A stretch of 64,000 nt of DNA from contig JAEMBT020000001.1 in the NCBI GenBank assembly GCA_018873245.2, positions 16,398,220 to 16,462,219 on the forward strand, written 5' to 3'. The position numbers were made by a program, and so were the translations under genes. Shown piece by piece: positions 11,950 to 26,057 of this stretch (its first letter is position 1; the number at the start of each line of letters is the position of its first letter). This DNA comes from Archegozetes longisetosus (lineage: Eukaryota; Arthropoda; Arachnida; Sarcoptiformes; Trhypochthoniidae). The notes below the pieces were generated by a model. The model did not search any database, was not told the DNA's origin, and saw only the letters and a list, made by a program, of their open reading frames with translations.

Positions 11950-12560
11950 AGATCTTTAAGTCATCGATAGATTGCAAAAAATCAATGATCAAAACTACAA
12001 AAATGAGATAAAAAGAAAATGTAGAAAGAGGCAGAATTGGATAGTTATTTGCGTGGCCTGGAGCACAAATGTAATGATTATCTATTTCGTACTTCATATA
12101 TAATTCATTTGAATCCACATATTTTTGAAGAGCATAATAAAGAAAAGCATTAAACGCTATCACGATTATAAAACAGATAGTAAGTGAAAGATTAATAGCA
12201 TAATTGAATAATAAACGCTCACTTCAACGTATGTTACGAAACGACTCAAATGTGATTCAATGCAGTAAGTCATTCATCCAATTACCCAAAGCGATATAAC
12301 ATCGTATAAGACGTTTCTCTTTCATGTCACGTTTGCAGTAACTAAGGTTTGAATCAACTGTTTTCAAAATGAACATTTATACAATTTTAATCAAAAATAC
12401 TCAAATATTACAAATTTTTATAGAAAACATTACAAAAATCATATCTGATTAGACACAAGCAATCCACAAATAATGCTTAATTAACACGTGATTACATTTA
12501 TTGTTTTAAATATAAATCGAGTACAAGTTAAAAGAAATGTTGATGAAACCAAAATAAATT
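11950..12560 (+). repeat. Dispersed repeat family, further copy
   Basis: Matches 9390-9990 over most of its length, in the same orientation and with about three quarters identity by eye. Shared strings include TTTTTGAAGAGC, AACGCTATCACGATTATAAAA and CAAATGTGATTCAATG. Both copies have lost any common reading frame. Confidence 0.6.
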
Positions 12561-14033
12561 TAATCGTAATTTTTTAAAAAAGCATTCAACTAATGTCGAA
12601 AGCAATTTATTTAAGATCTGCATTTAAAATCGATATCTGGTTGGAATTCATGATTATTTTCATTTTCTAGTTCTAAGAAATTAATTTATAGTGAACAGAT
12701 TTTATTTCACTCTGACTTTGAAATATTATTTCTAAATTTGATTTTTTGTTTGAGATAAAGCTTCTTAAACCTTGTAATAATGAGTTTAGAAAGTTAATCT
12801 ATTAAATTTATGAATAGTTTGTTGAATAATTTTAAGCAAAATTATTAATTATTCAATTTTAATATTGTTAGATTTTCAGAACAGATAAAGCGAAAATGTG
12901 CTCTTAGCTATAGGTATTCATCTCATATTTGACTTTTAGATTGAATGTACATGATAAATTTATTCTATTAATTATTCATTAGGATTACTCAACTTATATA
13001 TTATCAGTTAATACTGATGTTTATTACGGCACCAGCAATTAGTATAGGGGTACAGAGAAATAAATCCTTGACTTTAATTAACTTTTTTTGATGATCACAT
13101 GAAAAGTTGTTTAGTTAGGAATAAAATGATAAACGTCATTTCACTGAAATTAGTATTAATATACCATTGAAAACTTGTTTTGACATTAATGTTTTTAAGA
13201 GTAATTTGACGATATTATAAATGTTAGTTTAAATTAAAATAATTCAAAATGCATTCTATGATTATTGGCTCCGTGAATTAAATGATCAGGTGTTCAATTC
13301 TCATTGATTAGTCAAAAGTTTGCGCAGCTTCTGACAATTTTCAAGTTTGAATTGTAGGAATTATGTTGAGCTAAGAAATATAGATTTATATATTAATAGT
13401 TTATATTGTCATTGGAAAATCTATAAACAAAGTGCAAACGTTTTAATCAAAGGTGTTTCAACTAATTTGTTACAGGATTTGCTAAAAGTGTATGCAACAT
13501 TTTAAAAAGTATTAAATATTGTGTTAAGTTTTAAGTGTTCCGGAAACAGTTATTAGAAATTAAATAAATATTATGTAAGTGTTAAAATCCATACTTTTAC
13601 TTCTAATCTTAAATTTTAGTTTTAAAATTTAAGTTACTTTAATCACTTAAATGTAAGCCATATTTTATGTAAGAAAGAAGCTTAAACCAGTTTTTATGTA
13701 AAAGCGTCATTTAAGTATACATTTACCTCTATAGCGTTCTCTAACTAAACATAAAACTTTGATTATATTATTTTTCATTAGGACTGTATTGCCATCTCTT
13801 GAACAAAATACTATGCTTTGATATGAAACTCACGTAAAACTCAATTGTTTATAAATGTTTATCACTTAATCAAAATATGTGATGTTTCGCTCGCTAGTTT
13901 TTAATTTCGATTGTATTTCGATTTTGCTTTTAAGAGTTTTTTAATTTCAATTCTATTAGGGGTACCATTTAATTACCGCGCATATTATAACAAGAACTAA
14001 ATTTTATTTTTTAAAAAAGTTACAAATGTTCAA
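12561..14033. other. Intergenic, nothing recognised
   Basis: AT-rich, with no long reading frame and no convincing repeat or RNA gene. Confidence 0.4.
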
Positions 14034-14318
14034 TCAATTATATAATCGTCTTCTTGATGATAACTCCCCATCTTTCGACCTGAATTTTATCCAAACATTA
14101 TTGCCCACTAAGATTGGTTGGCCAGGTCTCGGGCTATCTTCGGGACTACAGTCACCGGAACTGAACCGACTACACCATTTCTGGGATTGTCGGACACTTA
14201 TCACTTGGCTGTAGGTTCCATAGATATTATTGGCGGCCACAATGGCATTTGATCAGCGATCGAATTCGTACATCAAACAGTGTCTGTCATGACTCTTTTC
14301 GGGAATGTAATCGGACAT
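14034..14318 (-). pseudogene. mariner-type transposase relic, N-terminal part
   Basis: Reading the minus strand from ATG at 14318, the first 20 residues resemble the mariner N-terminus, followed by an in-frame TGA. The frame then continues with VRQSQKWCSRFSSGDCSPED and SPRPGQP. These match the helix-turn-helix of mariner transposases (WFxxFxSGDxxLEDxPRxGRP). The match ends at about the linker and the catalytic domain is absent, so this is a truncated, inactive copy. Confidence 0.75.
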
Positions 14319-15589
14319 TGTTTGGACACAATAAAGATATTACTTTTTGCACTAAATTGAAGTCAAGCATATCTATTTTCAATAGCAAAACGGAAACTAT
14401 TTATAAATAAATGCTTTCCCTCCGCAGACAACACTACAATTATATATTCAAAATACGTGACAATTAAATTTACCCCTAATATTTCAATTTTGATTTTGAA
14501 AAGCGAAAATTTACTAGCTTAAACAAGATATATACAGAATTAAATCAATACTAATCATTTTACTTTAGTTAATTGATAGATAATAGTGGCCTTTTGTCCA
14601 TAGCTATTCATATTCGAGTTCGAATACACCAACAGGCTTTGGAAATAAATTTCTGACAATTTTCTCATTTCACTTTTAACTGTTAGATCAATTGTTGAAT
14701 AAATCCCATTTGATAGATGAATTTGCAGAATATAAATCACTACTGCAATAATTCCAAGCATCACCTATGAAGTAACCCGTATTCTCAATGTGTTGAAGGC
14801 AATAGCTTAAGTGTACCCATTTATTACTCATTCAGACATTTTGTTTGCATTTATTTTTTATTTTCATTACTTTGAGCAATTTTCTTGAATTTTTTATCCC
14901 ATACTTAACTAAATAACTTTAAGCAGTTATTGAAATTATTTCTTTTCCGAATTTTACATAACTTTTACAAATCGTGTCTACAATTTGTATGACTTAATCT
15001 CCCACTTCTTTTGATTTCTTAGGTTTTAAGTCACTACCAGACTTCTTCGAGTTGTTCCTTATTTTCGACTCGAGTTATTGTGTAGCACACAGTTCTGTGT
15101 CCAATTTGTCTTTTAAAAAATTAACAGTATTTGGTTTTCCTTTGTCAATATTTTGCTTTTAGAAATTTGCAATCAACATTCTATAGTGATTTAGTTTATC
15201 ATTTGCATATTTACTGAATATATTATTTTATGCAAACGATATTTAATTAAGAAAACTACAATAACTACGCAATTAGCATGCTATTTTCCAGAAAATGATC
15301 CATTCTTATCAACAATAAACAAAAGTCCGAAATTCTGGAAAGTGCCCTGTTTTTAACCGTTTAGACTTATCTTCATTGCTGATAACGATGGGTCCATTTT
15401 CTGACTTTTTCCTTCTGACTAGGTTTTTTCCAAAAGATTTTCTCATTTCTAAATTTCAGCTACTTTAAGCTTTATTTATATCTCATTTTGAGTTTCAACT
15501 TTTTATAATAAAATTTCATTTTCTAAAGTTTTGATGTCAAGTTTGAAATAATTTAGTACTGTAAATATGTTATAGAGACAACATAAAGC
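14319..15589. other. Intergenic and presumed upstream region of the fatty acid synthase
   Basis: No gene was recognised. The last few hundred bases should contain the FASN promoter and 5' UTR, but no clear core motif can be fixed. Confidence 0.4.
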
Positions 15590-18500
15590 ATGTCTTCAGA
15601 TGAAGTCGACAAAAGATATTCAGCTGAAGGAATTGCTAATGATGAGAATAAAAGTCCAAAACTCTACAAAAGAATGCCAATTTGGCCAATGAACGAAGAA
15701 ATTGTTATATCGGGTATATCGGGCAGATATCCAGGTATTGAGATAATATTTAAATCTTACATTTATAAATAACTTAATAGATTTTCTAATCAAATTTTAG
15801 AGTCGGATAATGTGGAAGAATTTGAATACAACTTGTATAATAAAGTAGATATGGTTACGGATGCTGGAAAGCGTTGGCCTGAAAGTATTAAATAATTGCA
15901 ATTTTTTAGAACTTTATTGACACCTATATTAAGTTTGTTTGATCAGTCATAATCTTCAATTGAAAACTCTTCTAGATTATTTAGATATGCCTTCAGGCAG
16001 AGGACATCTAAAAAGCGTTGATAAATTCGATGCTGGGTTCTTTGGAGTAAGTGAGTGGGAAGCAAATTATATGGATGCAAAATTGCGAATTATGCTAGAA
16101 CTGACTTATGAAGCCATTTGGGACTCAGGTATTGATAACATATGATTTACTTTATAATAATTTCCCTCTACATTTTAAATGTAAATCATAAATTTGACGT
16201 TCGTTTTCCGGCTAAAATAAAATATCTAAATTGGGGTAAACGTGAAAATGTCTCAAATGAGTGGTTACTTTTTGTTAGAATTGCTCAAAATATAAGGTAA
16301 ACCCGAATCATAAATAACAGAACTTTTTCATGAGATTATACATGAGAGTAAAAATAATGTACAAATTTGTCGATTGACATGTCTAACTCCAGCTAATTGA
16401 ATTGCCAGTTTAACTAAATTTTAAATAAAATGCAACTTTTAGTTTAACTAATCTCCCAAAAAACAACTAATTGTTAACAATCACTCAATTTCAAGTTTTT
16501 CTTTTTAGATAAACACTGTTTAGAAAAAATTCAATTTATTATTAAACAAAACTAATATTTAATACCTGTCTAAAATTTGATCCTTCGTATCAAAGGTTCC
16601 ATTATTTATTCAAATTGGGTAACTATTTCAAACTTTTAACGTTCAATGTAATTTCAACCAAATCTTGAAGAAGTGTTGATATATTGTAATTATAAAAACA
16701 GAGATGCTAACTTAACCTGTTGAATATATATTCGATTAGTGTCTTAATATCTTTAATTGGTTAAAATTCAGGTACAGATCCAAGCTCATTAAGCGGTTCG
16801 AACACTGGAGTATTCATTGGGTATTGCTTCGATGACTATGAGAACGCGTACACAGATCGTGTTAAAGTGGCTGGCTACAAGCAATTTTCTACTCAAATAA
16901 TTTCAAACAAATTCAACCTAGAGGGACCGTCAATGTCTTTTGATACAGTTTGTGCTTCAAGTTTTAGTGCATTGCATGAGGCGATTGTTTGTCTCAGAAC
17001 GAAACGATGCGATAATGCAATTGTGGTAGGAGCTAACTTATGTTTCAGTCCAATAGTTCAGTATGAGTTCTCCAAGTTTGGTGTATTATCACCCGATAAT
17101 CGTTGTAAGTGCTTGGATATGTCCGCAAACGGATATGTGAAGGCAGAGGCATGCGTTGTAACTTTTCTTCAAAGAAAATCCAGTGCGAAACGTATTTACG
17201 CGACTGTTCTTCACACGAAGACTAATAATGATGGATATAAAAAGGAGGGACCCACTTATCCGAGTTGGAAACAACAGAGAAACGTTATGAGAGAAACTTA
17301 TTCTGAGGCCGGAATAGATCCTCTTCAAGTTGAATATGTTGAGGCACACTGTACTGGGACTCAAGCTGGAGATTCTGAAGAAATGCGTGCGATTTGTGAA
17401 TCAATGTGTGCAGGTTTGTAATCATTTTCTTGATTAGTTGATAATTTGGTTGAGCTTTTGTTAATACATCACAACAAACTTAAATTGCATATTAAATTAG
17501 ACCATATCTGAACAAACTCATGATATATCGTATATATTTTTAAAAGTATACGAAGCGATTCAAAGGTGAGACCGATCATTTCTGATAGAGCATGACTCTT
17601 ATAGGTCATATATGCAATTTTAGGCTATGAGGTCCACTAGTTTTTGATTAAGGTCGATTTTAATTTCGACTCCCTATAGCAATCCGCTAGAAAAGAACTT
17701 TGGAATACTAATCGAATCCTATGGTAAGTGCTTGAAATATTGAGTTTTTGGGCTTTAAACCATTAACTTTGACTCTCCTTAATGAGAGAAGTAATATAGA
17801 TTTGGTTTCAATGTACTAGGATGAGTAGTAACGAGATATTCGACTTTTAATGCTTCGTTGAAATAAAATTACAAATGTAAATTCATCTATGGTATAATTA
17901 AATACCCACGTGAGTGATTTAACCTAAATGAGTATAGTGTCAGGTCACGAAGTGAGTAACACAGAGCGCCCCGAGTAAAGCGATCTGAGGCTTTACTCAG
18001 TTTAGGTTCAGTCGGGTTTGTGGAGGATAGGTTAAACACTTCAACAGGTGCGCAGCCAATACTGTTATTCGATTAGAGTATAAATGCTGAATCATTTCGT
18101 AGATGAATTTTACATTTGTAATTTTATTTTAATGAAGCTTCAAAATCGAATATCTCGTTACTACTCATCCTAGTACATTGAAACAAAAACTATATGACTT
18201 CTCTCATTAAGAAGAGTCAAAATTAACGGTTTAAACTCCAAAAATTCAATATTTCAAGCACTTATCACAGGATTCGGTTGGTTTTCCAAAGTTTTTCTAA
18301 TGGGTTCCTATGGAAAAGTCGAAATTTAAATCGACCTCAATCAAAAACTAGTGGGCCTCATAACCTAATATTGCATATGTGTCATATAAGAGTCATGCTC
18401 TATCAGAAATAATCGGTCTCATCTTTGAATCGCTCCGTATACTTTCGAAAATACATTCGATATATCTAAAAAGACTTCGACTCATTATGAAGTTTATGAA

Positions 18501-21500
18501 ATCTCAAATTATCTTTAAAATTCCACAAACAAGGATTTATTTCAACATTTGTTTGTAATTTAATGAGTGCAATTTTTTTCATATTTTCGAGCTGAGCTTC
18601 ATAACAAGTTCAAATGGTTTCATCAAATTTTGATCATTATTTCCCATTTATTGTATTAACTTTATTCTACCGAATAGGAAGAAAAGATCCACTTCTGATC
18701 GGAGCTGTCAAGTCGAATATGGGTCACTCAGAAGCTGCTTCAGGGTTATGTTCCTTAATTAAAGTCATTCTTTCTTTTGAGAATCAATGCATACCTGCAA
18801 ATCTTCATTTTAAAACCCCAAATCCTGCTATCGAAGGCTTAAAGAATGGAATTCTCAAACCCATCAATGAAAACACGCCATTCACTGAAGATTTGGTTGG
18901 CTTAAATAATTTCGGCATTGGAGGTTGTAATGTTCACGTAATCGTTAGATCGCCAAAAAAGAGTCCAACGACTGATAATCAGAAAATTATTGATAAAATT
19001 CCTCGTTTGATTCAAATGTGTGGCAGAAATGAAGAAACTCTGAGCTATTTCTTTAAATCACTACTTGATATCCCTTCAAAACTGACTCAAGATTTGCTAT
19101 CACTTCTTAGTGACATTTCAAAGACGTCTCCATTTCAGATGAATTCTGGTTATAAAGGAATGAGGTTTCGAGGATTTTCCATAATAGAGAATTCGGATGA
19201 AAATTCGTTGATCACTACAACTATTGAGACAAAAAAGGTTTCGAAAACCAAGAAACCGATTTGGTTTATATTCTCAGGAATAGGCAATCAGTCGTCAGCG
19301 GCGATTGAATCACTCATGAATGTCGACATCTTTGCAAAGTCTATCAAAAATTCAGCTAAAGTTCTGAATGAATATGGAGTTGACTTATTGGATCTTCTCT
19401 TGGAAAATAATCAAAATGTGATCGAAAATCCACTTAGTTCACTGATAACAACAACTGCAATACAAATCGCTTTCGTGGACTTACTTTATGAACTCGACAT
19501 AAAGCCTGATGGAATAATTGGTCATTCAATCGGAGAATGGATTTGTGCGTATGCAGACAACTGTATTACTGCCGAAGAAACCATTCTTTTAGCGTTTTAT
19601 ACAGCACAGTGTATTCAACAACATAATAAGACAAGAGTAATGATGGCTGAAGTTGGCACGAGTTTGGATCAGATAACAGAAAAAAATGCTGACAACGTGT
19701 ATCCCGCCTATTATAATTCAGAGAATTATGTAACTATTTCTGGAGAAGAGGAGATAATTGACTCAGTCATTAATCAACTAATTGCTGAAGATATAAAAAC
19801 TCATAAAGTGAACAGTAATGGCATTGCTTTTCATACTCCTATCATTGGTTCGATGGCTGGAGAACTACTCAATAAGTTGAAGAAAATAATTACAACAAAT
19901 AGAGTTAGATCTTCGAAATGGATTGGTACTTGTCATAATAATAGGGAACCCAAATATGTTTCACCTGAATATTTTGTGGATAACCTGATATTTCCGGTAC
20001 AATTGAATGATTATCTCAAACAGATACCTACAAATTGTGCAATTATTGAGATATTTGGAAATAATGTTCTTCATTCTGACATGGAAAGAAGTTTGGGTTC
20101 GGATATTAATTTAATTACTCTCATGGCAGGAAATAATACTTTGAAACATTTGCTCACAAATATTGGGAAATTATATACACTCGGCCTGAATCCATCGATT
20201 GAAAAACTTTATCCTACAGTTGAATATCCAGTTTCTACGGGAACTCGTTCGATATCATCTCTTATTAAATGGGATCACACGAAATCTTATACAGTTACAC
20301 AATATCCAGATTTTTTCAATATATCTGATCATAACCAACTAGTTACTAGCGTGGATTTGAAGGTAAATTTCGAAATATATCGCAATTAGACTTTGAATTG
20401 TTTGATAATTTAAGATGATTAAAACAGTAAGTTTTGCATTTTCACAGGACAAAAAAGATTCGTATTTATCTGGACATCGCATCGATAGACGAATTCTATA
20501 TCCAGCTACTGGTTATCTCTTACTTGCTTGGAAGCTACTAGCTCAAAGAAACGGTGTTTCTTATAGAAAATTTCCAGTAGAGTTCAGGGATGTTTCCATA
20601 AGTCGCGCAACAATTTTGTCAAACACTGGATCAAAGAGATTAACGACAACAATCAATGAAACAAATGGAGAATTTGTTATTTATGAAAGTGGAACAAATG
20701 TTTGCAATGGGAGAATTTTTGCCTTAAAAGACGAACCACTACTGAAATATAAGTACGTTTTAGATGAAAATCAATCTTTTGATATGTTGAAATCAGAAAA
20801 TATTGTCTTGGAAACAAAAGACATTTATAAGGAATTTAGGCTTAGAGGCTATGATTATGGACAAAGTTTCCAATGCATTACAAAAGCATTGAACGACAAC
20901 AGAAAAGTAATCGCTCGAATTAAATGGACTGATAATTGGGTCGCTTTTACTGACTGTATGATACAGATGTCTATTTTAGGGGTAACTTCAAGGTCTCTAC
21001 GACTACCAGTTGGTATAGAGTGTTTGAGATGTGACCCAAGAGCACTAATAGAGAAGGCGAAACAATTAGGAGAGAATCCAGAATTTGAGTGTATTTTTGA
21101 TCGTGATCTAAATATCGGTGTCTCTAAAGGTTTAGAATTTCATGGAATTAAAGCAAGTCTCGCTCAGAGAAACTTGAGTTCTCAGAAACCTGCTGTTTCA
21201 AATTACCGATTTATTGAGTATGATGAGGTTATCGCTTATGATAATGAGAATGGTTTATTAGATTATCTGAGAGCTTGTAATAGACTTGCTTTAGAAGTTG
21301 CTGAAAAGTATAACATTTCAACTGATTTTATGTTAAAGAATGATACATTTGAGATCGTGAAGAATCACAACATAATCGATACTTTTGATGATATTGAAGG
21401 TAATTATTTGCACCAATTTCTTAAAGATCTGGTAGAATTCGATGGAGAAAATAGTCTGGAAAATATCATGTCAGTATTCAGCTCAAAGTTATCAACAATT

Positions 21501-24500
21501 GATAAGGATTTTCTCATTGAATCCTTCAATAACGGGCTATTACTCAAATTACAGTTGCTAACAGTCGTTGAAAATAAAGTTAAAAATGATATGATCTTTC
21601 TTGAGATTAACGAGAGTTCAGCAATCATGCACGCTAATATCATGAATCAAATTGAGTCCAATTTACTTGAGGAACAAGTCAACTATACTTTATTACATCC
21701 AAAACCCGATATTGTTTCAGAAGAACTGAAACAAAGTTTACAGATAAAAGAATGGATTGCTGAGAAGTCAAGACTTCCTCCAGATGTGGATCACATTGAT
21801 CTGATTATATATAAAGACGCGAGTGTTTGTCAGTTGTCATCAAGTTATTATATTGACCTTAAGCTATTGTTTGAATCATTCTGGAAATCATTAAGACCAA
21901 TGGGTTTTCTGCTTATTGTTTGTAGAGATAGTCTCACATTTTCTGAACAAGTCATTTGTAAACTTTTGGATGTGACTCATTATAGATCAAGAAAAAATCA
22001 AATCATAGAAGAGGCCGAAAAAACTGGTTTCTATTTGATATCAACTAAATCCGACTCATTTCATGCGAACGCACTTTTCTTCCGCAAATTATCGTTTGAT
22101 ATTCAAATCGATAAGCAAGTATTTTTTCATATATCAAATGATTATGAATCATGGATTGAAAAATTACAAAAAGAACTTAAATCAATGGAAAAAAAGCCTG
22201 AAGGAGAAAATCTTTGGCTTATCGCTAATGACGAACCTATAAATGGTATCCTCGGTTTTTTCAAGTGTCTGTCTAAAGAACTGTACGGCAATAAAATTCG
22301 GTGCATTTTCAACTTTGACCGGAATATTAATGACAAGTTATTGGATTTTACGAATAATAATAAGTTTTTGGAGACAATTATAAAACAAGATCTAAAGATG
22401 AATGTTTTGCATAATAACAAGCTTGGTAGTTTTAAGCTATATTCTATAGACTCGTATCCACAAAAAGTTTTGACAGAGAATTGCATTTTAAATGCAAGCA
22501 CAAGAGGAGATTTGTCGAGTTTAAAGTGGTTTGAATCCGAACATAAGTATTGGCCAATCGGAAGAAATGAAGAGGAGACAATTTGTCATGTCACTTATGC
22601 ATCGCTGAATTTTCGAGATGTTATGCTAGCAACTGGTGAGTGATGTTTCTATCATAAAATTTTTACATTTAGATTGAGATTTATTAATAAAGATCTTCAT
22701 GTCAGATGGCAATGAGTATGATCAGAATCTAGGGCAAAATTTTATGAATGCTATCGTTTGAATATAGGTTCAACCTAATCATGTTCAAATTTTCTAATAA
22801 ACAGCAAATTTTCAATTACAAACTAGAGTGTGTGATATAAGAAACTTCAAACTTCACCTGATTTGAAGCATTGAAAAATTCAGTATTTTGGAATAACAGG
22901 AAGCGTTTTGAACTAAAATTTTGAAACTCAATTTTTTTTCGCAATAAAAAACTTAACAATCTCACTTAAGATTTCGACAGATTCGTAATTCTGTATTTGA
23001 ATTGTAATTACAGGTGAACTACCAGCCGATGCATTACCTGGTGATATAGGATCTCAAGACTGCATACTTGGGCTCGAATTCTCTGGTTTTGATGAAAATG
23101 GCGATAGAGTTATGGGAATGTGTCCATCTAAATGTTTGGCCACAACTATTGTTATCAAAGATCCACAATTTATATTCTCCGTTCCCAAAATTGGTCACTC
23201 GAAGATGCAGCCACAGTACCAGTGGTTTATGCAACTGCTTATTATGCGCTCATCATTAGAGGAAATCTTAAACCCAAAGAAAAAGTTTTAATTCATTCAG
23301 GAAGCGGTGGTGTCGGACAGGCTGCCATTTCTATTTGTCTTAGTCTTGATTGTCATCTATTCATAACAGTTGGATCTGATGAGAAAAGAAATTTTCTTAA
23401 GAAGTTATTCCCAAGACTTTCAGATCGAAACTTTTGTTCTTCTCGCGATTTAAGCTTCAAAACACATATAATGTCAGAAACTAATGGATTAGGAGTTGAC
23501 GTTATACTCAATTCGTTGTCTGAAGAGAAACTTCAGGCAAGTCTTGAGTGTCTGGCAAATAATGGACGCTTTCTTGAGATCGGGAAATATGATTTAGCAA
23601 AAGACAGTACTCTAAGTAAGTTTCTTATAAATGATTAAGGTTTGAATATTTTAATGAAATAAGGATGAGTAGAATGCAATATGAGCTGTGGCTCGTTTTT
23701 ATTTTGAACGATTGAATTAACATTTGATAACAGTTAAATTAGAAATTTATGAAAATTGAGAAAAAAATCCTATCTTAATAATGTTTATACGAATATATAT
23801 TAAGAATTAGTTAAACTTATATAAAAGCATTTGTAAATTTGTCACAGACGCTTCGCGCCTACTCAGAAATAAGACGTTCCATGGAATAGATTTTGATTCT
23901 TTGTTAACAAGTCCAGACAATAGTCCACCACATTTTATAAAACAGAGAAGAATGGTTAAGGATCTGATTGAAGAGGGCATCAAAAACGGAGTCGTTCAAC
24001 CATTGAATCGAACGGTTTTCAACGTAGATCAATGCGAAAAAGCATTTCGTTTTATGGCCAGCGGTAAACATATCGGAAAAGTTTTGATTAAAATCAGAGA
24101 TCAACAAAATGATGACCCATTGGCAAAACCATTTAAAATGTTAGCCATTCCCAGAACTGCCTTTTATCCAAATAAGTCTTATATAATAACAGGTGGTTTG
24201 GGGGGAATGGGATTGGAAATAGCGAATTGGATGATAGAAAGAGGTGCGAAAATATTGATTCTGACCTCAAGAAGTGGTCCTAAAGAGCCGTATCATCATC
24301 AAAGACTCAAATATTTCAAAGAACTTGGAGCAAATATTAAGATTTCAAATGAAGATTTATCCACTTTGAAAGGTGCGAAAATTTGTTGGAAGAAGCTTCA
24401 AGTCTTGGACCTATTGGTGGTATATTTCACTTATCACTTGTATTAAGTGACGCTCTTTTCGAGAATCAAACTTCAGAATCATTTAAAAAGGTTTTTGATC

Positions 24501-26057
24501 CAAAATCTAATGCTTTGATTAATTTGGATTCACTTACACGTGAAATGTTCCCTAAAATCGATTATTTCGTCGCATTTTCTTCTGGCGTTTCAGCTTGTGG
24601 AAATGCAGGTCAAACTAATTATGGATTTACCAATTCAGTGATGGAAAGAATTTGTGACTTGAGACGTATCGATGGTTTGCATGGATTAGCCATTCAGTGG
24701 GGAGTTATTGGAGATGTTGGTTATATCGTCAATAATGTGTCTGAAAATGAGTTCAGTATATTTGGAACTGAAAGTCAACGAATGTATTCCTGTTTAGCAG
24801 TTTTGGATCGTGTTCTACAATCAGAATATTCTGTCTGCTCAAGTTTTATAATATCTGAATCTAAGCACAGATCTATTGGTGGTAGACAGGATCTCATGGC
24901 ATCGGTGGCGCATATCTTAGCTATTGAGGACTACAAGAATTTGGATCAAAACAAAAAATTAGTTGACTTAGGAATGGATTCTCTAATGGTAGTAGAGATA
25001 AAGCAAACAATTGAGAGAGATTTCGATTTAATTCTAAACACTGAAGAAATCCGTAGCCTAACGATCAACAATATAAAAGAGATAAGTTCTGGAAAATTCA
25101 GCTCTCCAGGAAACGTTTCAGTTTCTAGATTTGATCCTATATTTCAAATACCGACAGAAAGCATAACATATTTGAACTCTATATCAAGAGGAGAACCAAT
25201 ATTTTATTTACCACCAGTTAATGGAACTTATGATTTATTCAAACCGATTGCTGAAAGTTTAAATAGACCTGTGGTTGGTCTTAATTGGACACAAGAATGC
25301 AATATATTGGAGACAGTCGAAGCAATGGCAGAGTATTATTTGAATTTGATAAAAGAAAAATTTCCCAATATTAATTCTAATTACAATTTGATCGGTTATT
25401 CAGCTGGAGGTGTAATTGCTTATGAAATGGGGATACAATTGAAAAATAAATCAGGATTTGACCCCAAAATCATTGTTTTGGATTCATCTCCAGTTCAGTT
25501 CAAATTGAGTCAGATGGAGTTCGTTAAGTTTTATCAATTAGATGATGACGATGATTTTTATACTGCATCATTAGTTATTTTCCTTCTGGATAAGGTTGGT
25601 ATCTATCTAGAAAAAGTTTACGATGCATTGAAAAGTACCCCTAGAGATGAAAGAGTTGGGAAAGTTTCACAAATGTTCCTGGATTTGAGTCGACTTAAAT
25701 ATGATCTGAAATGTGTTGAGTTCGCGGTTGAATCGCACGCTCACAAGTTTCTCAGTCTTTTTAAGTATCCAACAGATTCTGCTAAGTTTAGTGGAAATTT
25801 ATTGCTTATTAGATCTAAAGATTTTATACTCAGTGACAAGAATCAGAAGCATGCTATCAAACATGACTATGGCTTCAACGAGGTATTAATTGATTGTTAT
25901 ATTCTTTTAGAAAATGGATTATGTCATTTTCTATTTGTTTTAGATCGTGTCTGAAAAATGTGATGTTGTTGTTCTTGATGGAGATCATCAAACTTTTATG
26001 TCCAATAACAAGAATCAAATTATCAAATCGATAAATGATTACTTGGAAATCAACTGA
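15590..26057 (+). CDS. FASN: Animal-type fatty acid synthase, nine exons, two 1-nt frameshifts in the assembly
   Basis: Cytosolic multi-enzyme that builds palmitate from acetyl- and malonyl-CoA with NADPH. Exons: 15590-15734, 15801-15884, 15976-16128, 16772-17413, 18678-20362, 20448-22635, 23014-23615, 23848-25882 and 25944-26057. They give about 2,549 residues (human about 2,511). Domain order: KS (Cys about 188 in DTVCASS, His about 320, His about 358 in NMGHSEA), AT (GHSIGE, Ser about 625), DH (His about 913), a pseudo-methyltransferase region, ER ([10 protein letters not shown]), KR (TGGLGGMG, then NAGQTNYG), ACP (GMDSL, Ser about 2212) and TE (GYSAGG, Ser about 2352, and His in LDGDHQT). 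Oddities: EAHCTGT in place of EAHGTGT in KS, Arg in place of the usual Gly in the DH HxxxG motif, and missing single bases near 23184-23190 (ER) and 24375-24381 (KR). Each frameshift is fixed by one extra A in a run of four. Confidence 0.92.
17522..18466. mobile_element. Foldback element, arms of about 370 bp, in FASN intron 4
   Basis: The left arm, 17522-17892, pairs with the right arm, 18099-18466, over nearly the whole length with a modest number of mismatches. The two outer ends read GATATATCG and its complement. The 206-bp centre is unique and GC-richer and has no reading frame. The whole 945 bp lies inside the 1,264-bp intron, so the FASN pre-mRNA would carry a long double-stranded stem. 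No transposase is present. It fits a foldback or MITE-type element. Confidence 0.85.

Noticed and set aside
11918..12163. 81-codon minus-strand frame with hydrophobic runs
   Set aside because: Antisense to the dispersed repeat; the matching copy near 9.4 kb has no corresponding frame.
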